NCBI GenBank assembly: GCA_946479115.1
Contig: CAMLED010000028.1
Location: forward strand, 1-10,078
Source: an uncultured Candidatus Saccharibacteria bacterium
GTDB taxonomy: Bacteria; Patescibacteria; Saccharimonadia; Saccharimonadales; UBA6022
Length of the DNA: 10,078 nucleotides
Reading direction: 5' to 3'
Numbering within the stretch: position 1 is the stretch's first letter; each line of letters starts with the position of its first letter. A program made the position numbers and the translations under genes. The notes beneath the pieces are model-generated. The model worked only from the letters and a program-made list of their open reading frames with translations. It did no database searches and was not told where the DNA came from. This document shows, in pieces, positions 1 through 4,439 of the stretch.

Positions 1-396
1 GGTATGTCAGCACTGGCTGAAAAGCATCATGTCGAACTGCCTTTCCATATGCGCGTACTGGATGGTACGGTGTATGCTCGTCCTGCGTTACAATTGCATA
101 AGGTTGGTGACAAGCAAAAGATCTTTAAGTTGCTTGACGAATACGCCGAACTAATCGAACGTTGCGGCGGTCATTTGATCGGTGAAGCAGGTGAGGGTCG
201 GGTGAAGGCACCATTTGCCTATAAACATCTGGATGATGATGTCTTGCAGTTGTTTGCAAGTGTTAAAGAAATCTTCGATCCAAACGGTATTTTGAATCCA
301 GGTGTCAAGCAAACGACAGAGTTACGCCATCTTGTTTCTCAACTTCGCCCTGATTATGATACGGCTGCATTTGCCGATCATACGCTTTATAGTTAG
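1..396 (+). CDS. FAD-linked oxidase (GlcD/D-lactate dehydrogenase-like), C-terminal end only
   Basis: The gene enters from the left edge; the reading frame is open from base 1, so the ATG at base 4 is probably internal. About 130 residues of the C-terminal domain remain. The segment around residues 55-100 has the signature of FAD-linked oxidase C-terminal domains: GG-x-L-I-GE-x-G-x-GR, then a stretch ending in FDPNGILNPG. Family members are FAD enzymes that oxidise 2-hydroxy acids such as glycolate or D-lactate; the substrate cannot be told from this end. One oddity: the usual GEHG(D/I)G motif reads GEAGEG, so the normal histidine is an alanine. A tail of about 25 residues follows the domain. 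It ends in TAG with no clear hairpin terminator, and a promoter for the tRNA region overlaps or follows the stop codon. Confidence 0.82.
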   Translation, partial: GMSALAEKHHVELPFHMRVLDGTVYARPALQLHKVGDKQKIFKLLDEYAELIERCGGHLIGEAGEGRVKAPFAYKHLDDDVLQLFASVKEIFDPNGILNPGVKQTTELRHLVSQLRPDYDTAAFADHTLYS

Positions 397-398
397 AC

Positions 399-447
399 TT
401 GAAAACCATGAGGTAAATCGGTACTATAATGCAGGTACGCATATAAT
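399..447 (+). promoter_or_regulatory. Probable promoter(s) for the tRNA-Leu transcript
   Basis: TATAAT at 425-430 is preceded by TTGAAA at 399-404, but the 20-nt spacer is long. A second perfect TATAAT lies at 442-447 with no good -35 box. Both point towards the tRNA about 110 bases downstream. No better promoter was seen between 447 and 554, so the tRNA precursor may carry a long structured leader. Confidence 0.45.
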
Positions 448-455
448 ACACGCTT

Positions 456-503
456 GAGTGGCGGCTGCGTGAAACGCAAATTAACAGTAGACGCGCAGCG
501 CGT
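456..503 (+). repeat. tRNA-Leu D-arm-like fragment with an inserted hairpin
   Basis: Two exact blocks of the downstream tRNA-Leu recur here in the same order. GAGTGGCGG at 456-464 matches 558-566, and GTAGACGCGC at 487-496 matches 571-580. In the tRNA they are 4 nt apart; here 22 nt separate them, including a perfect 5-bp hairpin (466-470 with 474-478). A second hairpin, ACGCG/CGCGT (491-495 with 499-503), follows. It looks like a decayed partial tRNA copy, or a leader that mimics the tRNA D arm. Confidence 0.5.
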
Positions 504-553
504 TAGTTCGCAAATAGTATGCAGCTATCGTGGTGTTGTGTTGTTCTAGATAT

Positions 554-639
554 GCGCGAGTGGCGGAATGGTAGACGCGCTAGCTTCAGGTGCTAGTGTC
601 CCTCGGGACGTGGAGGTTCAAGTCCTCTCATCTGTACCA
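554..639 (+). tRNA. tRNA-Leu, anticodon CAG (acceptor stem mismatched)
   Basis: This is a class II tRNA of 86 nt with CCA encoded at 637-639. The D arm (TGGCGG...GTAGACGCG), the anticodon stem CTAGC/GCTAG with loop TTCAGGT, the long variable arm GTCCC/GGGAC, and the T arm GGAGG-TTCAAGT-CCTCT are all intact. The anticodon CAG reads the leucine codon CUG. The oddity is the acceptor stem: the 5' strand GCGCGAG (554-560) faces CATCTGT (629-635). That gives two Watson-Crick pairs, G7-C66 and C2-G71, three G-U pairs, and two mismatches (C-C and A-A). Either the 5' or the 3' strand seems to come from another tRNA, so the gene may be chimeric or non-functional. The CCA overlaps the first bases of the following terminator. 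Confidence 0.85.
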
Positions 640-675
640 AAGTAAAAAGAGACCATCTGGTCTCTTTTTACTTTG
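638..675 (+). terminator. Strong intrinsic terminator after tRNA-Leu
   Basis: A perfect inverted repeat of up to 18 bp (638-655 with 658-675) leaves a 2-nt centre, so the real loop is probably 4 nt. The descending arm contains a five-T run and the stem is nearly symmetrical, so it could stop transcription from both directions. Its left edge overlaps the tRNA CCA end. Confidence 0.85.
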
Positions 676-753
676 TTGCCGCCTAAAGTGGCTCTTCAAC
701 CTTCACATGATTTTGCAAAGCAAAATGTGGCGTGGTGGGTCGCGGAATGTGAC

Positions 754-766
754 CAAGTCCTCTCAT
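754..766 (+). repeat. 13-nt direct repeat of the tRNA-Leu T arm
   Basis: CAAGTCCTCTCAT here is identical to 619-631, the T loop and 3' side of the T stem running into the acceptor of the tRNA. The sequence just before it (CGCGGAATGTGAC) also recalls the tRNA D-arm block CGGAATG. Copies of a tRNA 3' part near the gene are typical of attachment-site remnants, but no integrase is present. Confidence 0.5.
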
Positions 767-774
767 TCCATATA

Positions 775-804
775 TTGCATACGCTAATCACTCAGGAGTA
801 TACT
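775..804 (+). promoter_or_regulatory. Promoter TTGCAT-18-TATACT
   Basis: TTGCAT at 775-780 and TATACT at 799-804, spaced 18 nt, match the arrangement in front of clpP in this window exactly. Transcription would start near 811, about 175 bases before the next start codon. It therefore makes either a long leader or a separate RNA. Confidence 0.55.
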
Positions 805-810
805 TATCCA

Positions 811-958
811 TAGACAACCACACTCCGGTCCCTGCGCGTCTTATTTATACACTCAGTTTCCTGTCACGATAGCACTGAAAACGGTCAGCAATATCTACCA
901 GGCAGCTCTATAACTCGAAATCCGTTACAGCTAAGCAGTTTGTTTTAGTTGTTTTTTT
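811..958 (+). ncRNA. Candidate small RNA (unidentified)
   Basis: The segment is bounded by a good promoter (775-804) and a possible intrinsic terminator: an 8-bp stem with one G-U pair (927-934 with 945-952), a 10-nt loop, then a T run and a T-rich tail. It has no convincing open reading frame. I could not fold it into 6S RNA, SRP RNA, tmRNA or RNase P RNA by eye. The alternative is a long 5' leader of the small gene at 985. Confidence is low because both boundaries are inferred. Confidence 0.3.
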
Positions 959-984
959 ATTTTCTAAACGAATGGAGAACTTGT

Positions 985-1134
985 ATGAATAATGATGTAA
1001 ATGATCGACAGTGGCTACGATATATCGAAACTCTGCGAGCTAATTCGCGACCAGTGCGGATTGATACGGTATTACAAAAGCGCATGGCTATTTTTGTAGC
1101 TGCTCGCAATGCCAAGCTACGATTAAAAAAGTAA
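985..1134 (+). CDS. Small basic protein of unknown function (49 aa)
   Basis: I do not recognise this protein. The ATG at 985 is chosen over an upstream in-frame ATG at 949 because GGAGA at 974-978 sits 6 nt before it, while the upstream start has only a T-run before it. The 49-residue product is rich in arginine and lysine, with a basic tail ending ARNAKLRLKK. It has no signal peptide or membrane helix. It could bind nucleic acid, but that is only a guess from its charge. It stands alone: a T-rich hairpin lies upstream and a strong terminator 44 nt downstream, so it is probably monocistronic. A real gene is supported by the ribosome-binding site, the terminator and the intact frame. Confidence 0.6.
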   Translation: MNNDVNDRQWLRYIETLRANSRPVRIDTVLQKRMAIFVAARNAKLRLKK

Positions 1135-1177
1135 TTGGCAAACATCACTCCTCCGAGCCCCGTATCCCATGGCCGAG

Positions 1178-1214
1178 ACCCTGTCATCCAAAAGGATGGC
1201 GGGGTTTTGGTTTT
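1178..1214 (+). terminator. Intrinsic terminator after the small protein gene
   Basis: A 12-bp stem with two G-U pairs (1178-1189 with 1194-1205) closes an AAAA loop. It is followed by a T-rich tail (TTTTGGTTTT) and ends the transcript of the 49-residue protein gene. Confidence 0.85.
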
Positions 1215-1225
1215 GATTAGTCTAC

Positions 1226-1261
1226 ATAGCTAGGTAGTAACCACAGCCAAGTGCTAGCTAT
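1226..1261. repeat. 8-bp inverted repeat upstream of the methyltransferase promoter
   Basis: ATAGCTAG at 1226-1233 and CTAGCTAT at 1254-1261 are exact inverted copies 20 nt apart, lying just upstream of the extended -10 box at 1285-1293. It could be an operator, but the core TAGCTA is itself palindromic, which raises the chance of coincidence. Confidence 0.25.
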
Positions 1262-1284
1262 TCGCTACGTATAGCAGAGGGCGA

Positions 1285-1293
1285 TGGTATACT
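1285..1293 (+). promoter_or_regulatory. Extended -10 promoter of the RNA methyltransferase (leaderless)
   Basis: TGG-TATACT has the extended -10 form (TG at 1285-1286, hexamer 1288-1293). The -35 region is weak. The ATG at 1301 lies 7 nt beyond the hexamer, so the mRNA should start at or within a base or two of the start codon. Confidence 0.6.
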
Positions 1294-1300
1294 TATCGCA

Positions 1301-1921
1301 ATGAGAGATAGTTTAGATATTGGTGTTGGTCCACATCCGCAACCGTGGCCAACTGATGAATGGTTTGATCCAGAGCTGTTAGCTAATGGTGACCGGCGTA
1401 ATGTCGAGGATAAATACCGCTACTGGACAGTAGAGGCGATTAAAGCTGATCTTGATGAGAAACGTGTTGATTTGCATGTGGCGATCGAGAATTGGCAACA
1501 TGATCTGAATATCGGTACGATCGTGCGTAATGCCAATGCCTTTAATGTCGGCACTGTTCATGTGATCGGCAAGCGTCAATGGAACCGTCGCGGGGCAATG
1601 GTAACTGACCGGTATTTAACTATTGTTCATCATCCAACGGTCGAGGAATTTGTTATCGCTATGAAACAAGATGTTCGCCACATTATTGCTATCGATAATT
1701 TAACTGGTGCGACACCGTTAAATGAGACAAAACTGCCACGTCATAGTGTGTTGATATTCGGCGGTGAGGGTCCTGGCCTCAGTGATGAAATGGTGGCCGC
1801 TAGCGAAGCATTAGTGATGATAGAGCAGTTCGGCAGCACGCGGTCAGTAAACGTCGGTGTGGCCTCTGGTATTGTGATGTATGCCTGGATACAACAGCAC
1901 GCTTTGACATTTACAAAATAA
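1301..1921 (+). CDS. SpoU/TrmH-family RNA 2'-O-methyltransferase
   Basis: The protein is 206 residues and carries the three SPOUT-class motifs. Motif 1 is at residues 70-82 (N-I-G-x-I-V-R-N-A-x-A-F). Motif 2 is at 153-161 (FGGEGPGLS). Motif 3 is at about 182-196 (SVNVGVASG... then MYAW). These form the trefoil-knot S-adenosylmethionine site, and family members methylate ribose 2'-OH groups in tRNA or rRNA. The conserved motif 1 arginine is R76. An N-terminal extension of about 55 residues has no L30e-like substrate domain that I can recognise. Whether the target is tRNA or rRNA cannot be told. No Shine-Dalgarno site is present; the start is supported by the -10 box directly upstream. The next gene's promoter lies inside its last codons. 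Confidence 0.9.
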   Translation: MRDSLDIGVGPHPQPWPTDEWFDPELLANGDRRNVEDKYRYWTVEAIKADLDEKRVDLHVAIENWQHDLNIGTIVRNANAFNVGTVHVIGKRQWNRRGAMVTDRYLTIVHHPTVEEFVIAMKQDVRHIIAIDNLTGATPLNETKLPRHSVLIFGGEGPGLSDEMVAASEALVMIEQFGSTRSVNVGVASGIVMYAWIQQHALTFTK

Positions 1922-1932
1922 GCTCGCATAAT
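1904..1932 (+). promoter_or_regulatory. Promoter TTGACA-17-CATAAT of the 208-aa gene (leaderless)
   Basis: A perfect -35 box TTGACA (1904-1909) lies inside the 3' end of the methyltransferase gene. Exactly 17 nt later comes CATAAT (1927-1932), 6 nt before the ATG at 1939. The transcript should begin at the start codon. Confidence 0.75.
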
Positions 1933-1938
1933 AAAACT

Positions 1939-2565
1939 ATGGAAAACGGCAATTCGTCCGAGCCTGCACAACGCGCTATGCTGCGCTTTAACGGCAGCGA
2001 GAGTTTGGCACATGTCGTTGAAAAAACCTTTATTGCACCCCAATTTCATCATCAATTTGCTGTACGTGCGTTGCATCTTTATCTAGTTACCGAACATCCA
2101 GTCGATATTGATACCCACGCCGACGGCGCCTTGGCGCTACTTGATGGTCATGACCCACTCGAGAGATATAATGCCGGCATCGCCCAGCCACATAAGGGCG
2201 AGGATTTATACCGACACCACTATCCGTTACTATCAGACACTATACGTGGTGTTGAATATCAGGGGCGATCGCGTGGAGTAAGTCTATTGTTTCAACTCGC
2301 GCTAAGTGATTATGAGCGGCACCAGCTTTTAGCGTCACCATTCAATGATGTACGGAACGGTGCGGCATATGTCGCAACTCAAGTTCATGAGCAGTGGCTC
2401 GTAAAGGGCAAAGCTCTCGATGAAGGTATGCATGAATTAAGCGGGGCACTTGGGGCGAGCCATCCGACTATTCGGCATAGAGGCTATTTACTTGATAGCT
2501 ATTACGTAACAAAGCCGACGGCAATTATCATCCCGTCATCGTATCCACCTAGCCAAGCGAAATAG
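1939..2565 (+). CDS. Unrecognised soluble protein (208 aa)
   Basis: I do not recognise this family. The 208-residue product has no membrane helix or signal peptide. It is histidine-rich, with clusters such as FHHQF near residue 37 and HH near residue 93, and contains many Asp-His pairings (DGHD, DTHAD). That could suggest metal binding, but no known metal-site motif was identified. The tail (IIIPSSYPPSQAK) looks flexible. The ATG at 1939 is supported by a near-consensus promoter whose -10 box ends 6 nt before it, which implies a leaderless message; no Shine-Dalgarno site is seen. It lies between an RNA methyltransferase and histidyl-tRNA synthetase, but this does not establish a role in RNA metabolism. 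Confidence 0.75.
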   Translation: MENGNSSEPAQRAMLRFNGSESLAHVVEKTFIAPQFHHQFAVRALHLYLVTEHPVDIDTHADGALALLDGHDPLERYNAGIAQPHKGEDLYRHHYPLLSDTIRGVEYQGRSRGVSLLFQLALSDYERHQLLASPFNDVRNGAAYVATQVHEQWLVKGKALDEGMHELSGALGASHPTIRHRGYLLDSYYVTKPTAIIIPSSYPPSQAK

Positions 2566-2601
2566 TACCAGGTGCATGACATTGTGGTTACGCTTGCAAA
2601 C

Positions 2602-2687
2602 AGAGGTGATTTATGCAACGATATATAGTAAATGAGCAGTCTATCATCACAACCATACAAGGGCACACGCGACTATTACCCAGCTGA
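2602..2687 (+). promoter_or_regulatory. Shine-Dalgarno site and 24-codon reading frame overlapping the hisS start
   Basis: AGAGGTGA at 2602-2609 is a strong ribosome-binding site placed ideally for an ATG at 2613. It opens a 24-codon frame ending at TGA 2685-2687. This is out of frame with hisS and overlaps its first 56 bases. The hisS ATG at 2632 is too far from this site to use it. The frame could be a regulatory upstream ORF, a relic, or the result of an indel. It holds only one histidine codon, so it is not a classic His attenuator. Confidence 0.4.
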
Positions 2688-3972
2688 AAAGCGCATACAG
2701 AATTACATCTTTGCGCATTGGCGTCGTGTGGCGATGAGTTATGGTTACGAAGAGTACGGTGCACCAATGATCGAGCCACTCGAGGTGTACGCCGCTAAAT
2801 CTGGCCAAGAGCTAGCTAGTGAGCAAACCTATGCCTTTACTGACCGCGGTAGCCGTATGGTAGCAATCCGTCCTGAAATGACCCCAAGTATTAGCCGTAT
2901 GGTTGCAGCTCGTCGTCAAGAAATGGCATATCCTGCACGTTTGTTCTCGATTGCTAACTTTATGCGCTACGAACGCCCACAGCGTGGTCGTGAGCGTGAA
3001 TTTTGGCAGCTAAACACCGACATCTTTGGTGTTGAAGGTCCAGTGCCTGAATCTGAAATTATTGCTATGGGTGCTGAATTCCTCAAGGTATTTGGTGCGA
3101 CTGATGACATGTATGTGATCAAGATCAACAACCGCAAGTTGATCAACTTTATGATGGCACAGTACCTGGGGCTTGATACTATCCAAGCTCAGCTAATGAC
3201 GAAATTATTCGATCGTAAAAATAAGATTAGCAACGAAGATTTTCGTGACCAAGCAATTGATATCTTTGGTCAAGAAATGGCAAGCGCTGGCTTGTCTAAG
3301 ATCGCTGCACTACTAACGGCAAAGAATATGTCAGAACTTCCAGAAGAGATTCGCGACAGTGCTGCTGTCAAAGAAGTTCAAGAACTGTTTACTCTGCTTG
3401 AAGCCGCTGGTGTCAAGAACGCTGTCTTTGATATTACATTGATGCGTGGTCTGGACTATTACACCGGTACCGTCTTTGAATTCTTTGATAACCACCCAGA
3501 CAATAATCGCTCACTCTTTGGTGGCGGCCGTTATGACGGATTAGTCGGACTATTCGGTGCCGAGCAGATCTCTGCCGTTGGTATGGCGCCAGGCCTCACG
3601 ATGACCGAGCTATTCTTGCAGACACACGATCTATTGCCAAAACTGCCATCAACAACCGATGCGTATGTTGTGGTTCTTGGCGAAGATACGCTTAGTGGTG
3701 CTATGAAACTAGCAACTGCACTCCGCACCGAAGGTGTTAATACTGAACTTGATACGACCGGTCGTAAACTGGACAAGCAGATTAAAACTGCGGTTAAAAA
3801 AGACATTCCATTTATTATCTTTGTTGGTGAAGAAGAGTTGAAGACTGAAGTCTACTCATTCAAAGACACCGCATCAAGCGAAGAGCAAAAACTGAGTTTT
3901 GAACGTATCGTGACTACAGTAAAAGATCGTCGCCGTGTACACAACGACGAACTCGACGACCTCTTTGTCTAG
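2632..3972 (+). CDS. hisS: Histidyl-tRNA synthetase (HisRS)
   Basis: This class II synthetase joins histidine to tRNA-His. The product is 446 residues, slightly longer than usual. Landmarks in order: N-terminal YKGTRDYYP; motif 2 at about residues 110-133 (FMRYERPQRGRERE...NTDIFG); the HisRS-specific RGLDYYTG at 272-279, with catalytic arginine R272; the GGGRYDG motif; then an anticodon-binding domain from about residue 343. In motif 3 the usual A-x-G-L-E-R is replaced by APGLTM, so M324 occupies the position of the conserved arginine. The start at 2632 follows an in-frame TAA directly and gives the expected short N-terminus. Its expression signals are unclear: TATATA/TATAGT at 2622-2629 lies only 2-4 nt before the ATG, and a competing ribosome-binding site serves an overlapping frame. 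Confidence 0.95.
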   Translation: MSSLSSQPYKGTRDYYPAEKRIQNYIFAHWRRVAMSYGYEEYGAPMIEPLEVYAAKSGQELASEQTYAFTDRGSRMVAIRPEMTPSISRMVAARRQEMAYPARLFSIANFMRYERPQRGREREFWQLNTDIFGVEGPVPESEIIAMGAEFLKVFGATDDMYVIKINNRKLINFMMAQYLGLDTIQAQLMTKLFDRKNKISNEDFRDQAIDIFGQEMASAGLSKIAALLTAKNMSELPEEIRDSAAVKEVQELFTLLEAAGVKNAVFDITLMRGLDYYTGTVFEFFDNHPDNNRSLFGGGRYDGLVGLFGAEQISAVGMAPGLTMTELFLQTHDLLPKLPSTTDAYVVVLGEDTLSGAMKLATALRTEGVNTELDTTGRKLDKQIKTAVKKDIPFIIFVGEEELKTEVYSFKDTASSEEQKLSFERIVTTVKDRRRVHNDELDDLFV

Positions 3973-3974
3973 TA

Positions 3975-4006
3975 TTGCATTTTTATACTAATTATGGTAA
4001 TATAGT
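3975..4006 (+). promoter_or_regulatory. Promoter for the small membrane protein gene
   Basis: TTGCAT at 3975-3980 lies just after the hisS stop. TAATAT follows 17 nt later (3998-4003), overlapping a TATAGT (4001-4006). Either could be the -10 box. The transcript would have a leader of about 65 nt. Confidence 0.45.
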
Positions 4007-4040
4007 ATTTAGAGATATTTTTCATTTGAAGATATCTAGT

Positions 4041-4056
4041 GTGTCATTTTTGACAC
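4041..4056. repeat. GTGTCA/TGACAC inverted repeat in the leader
   Basis: A 6-bp perfect inverted repeat with a TTTT centre lies between the promoter and the ribosome-binding site of the membrane protein gene. It could be an operator or a small RNA hairpin that affects access to the start. Confidence 0.3.
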
Positions 4057-4077
4057 TTAGAGACAGAGGTGAGTTCT

Positions 4078-4308
4078 GTGAAATATGGACCTATGGCAAT
4101 AACAGTTATCGGCGCCGTGATAATAGGAGCCTCCAGCTTGCTTGCGCTTAATTCTACAGCCCAATTAATTGGCACAGCTTGCGGGGTAGTCGTCATGACA
4201 ATCGGCCATTGCACATTTCTTGTGCTTCAAAGAATCGATGGTCTTATCGCTACACTGGCCGAAAAGTCCGTATCGACACAGAATCAATCGAGTCCGTCCG
4301 AGGAGTGA
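4078..4308 (+). CDS. Small two-helix membrane protein, unknown function (76 aa)
   Basis: I do not recognise this protein. GTG at 4078 is chosen over an in-frame GTG at 4069 because AGAGGTGA at 4065-4072 is an excellent Shine-Dalgarno site with correct spacing for 4078 but overlaps 4069. The 76-residue product has two hydrophobic segments, about residues 6-24 and 29-50, joined by a very short turn: a helical hairpin. A hydrophilic C-terminal tail follows, ending in a Ser/Gln/Glu-rich stretch. Small hairpin proteins of this kind include holin-like and toxin-like peptides, and also ordinary membrane accessory proteins; nothing here decides between them. It lies alone between hisS and tig. A long GAAA-capped hairpin follows 38 nt after its stop. 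Confidence 0.65.
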   Translation: MKYGPMAITVIGAVIIGASSLLALNSTAQLIGTACGVVVMTIGHCTFLVLQRIDGLIATLAEKSVSTQNQSSPSEE

Positions 4309-4346
4309 AGTCCATTTCACATTCGACGAGAACAGATCCTCTGTCT

Positions 4347-4394
4347 CTTGTCACCAAAGGTGTTATAGGAAACTATGACGGTTTTGGTGACGAG
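4347..4394 (+). other. 48-nt hairpin with GAAA tetraloop upstream of tig
   Basis: Bases 4347-4368 pair with 4373-4394 through 21 pairs, including four G-U pairs, and a single G-G mismatch. They close a GAAA (GNRA) loop at 4369-4372. The outer 9-bp arms GTCACCAAA/TTTGGTGAC are perfect. No T run follows, so it is not a standard intrinsic terminator. It lies after the two-helix protein gene and ends just before the tig -35 box. Confidence 0.75.
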
Positions 4395-4401
4395 TACCAA
4401 T

Positions 4402-4430
4402 TTGATGACCCTTTCGATCTCTGTTATAGT
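4402..4430 (+). promoter_or_regulatory. Promoter TTGATG-17-TATAGT of tig
   Basis: TTGATG at 4402-4407 and TATAGT at 4425-4430 are 17 nt apart. The start codon is 9 nt beyond the -10 box, so the message has a leader of zero to a few bases. Confidence 0.7.
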
Positions 4431-4439
4431 AGGTCGAGT

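Larger units (their letters stand above)
640..984. other. 345-nt gene-poor region between tRNA-Leu and the small protein gene
   Basis: No convincing protein gene lies here. A reading frame at 590-787 overlaps the tRNA and has no ribosome-binding site. The region holds the tRNA terminator, a 7-bp inverted repeat with a 3-nt loop (710-716 with 720-726), a 13-nt copy of the tRNA T arm (754-766), a promoter-like pair (775-804), and a T-rich hairpin (927-958). Most of it may therefore be RNA-coding or remnant sequence. Confidence 0.6.

Noticed and set aside
590..787. Plus-strand reading frame of 65 codons
   Set aside because: It overlaps the tRNA and its terminator hairpin, has no ribosome-binding site, and the product has no protein-like character.
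811..958. Identification of the candidate RNA as 6S, SRP or tmRNA
   Set aside because: The 5' and 3' ends do not form a long closing helix and no conserved core motif of these RNAs could be found.
957..1187. Minus-strand frame opposite the 49-aa gene
   Set aside because: It is antisense to a gene with a good ribosome-binding site and covers part of its terminator. No start signals are visible.
1741..2076. Minus-strand frame of 111 codons across the methyltransferase and the 208-aa gene
   Set aside because: It is a shadow of two plus-strand coding regions and spans their junction and promoter.
3531..3806. Minus-strand frame inside hisS
   Set aside because: It lies fully within a confidently identified gene; low-complexity Ser/Val-rich translation is typical of an antisense shadow.
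4179..4439. N-terminal extension of the trigger factor frame by 87 codons
   Set aside because: It overlaps the two-helix protein gene in another frame, runs through the 48-nt hairpin and the promoter, and has no counterpart in the family. The ATG at 4440 gives the standard length and puts GFRKGNVP at residues 43-50.
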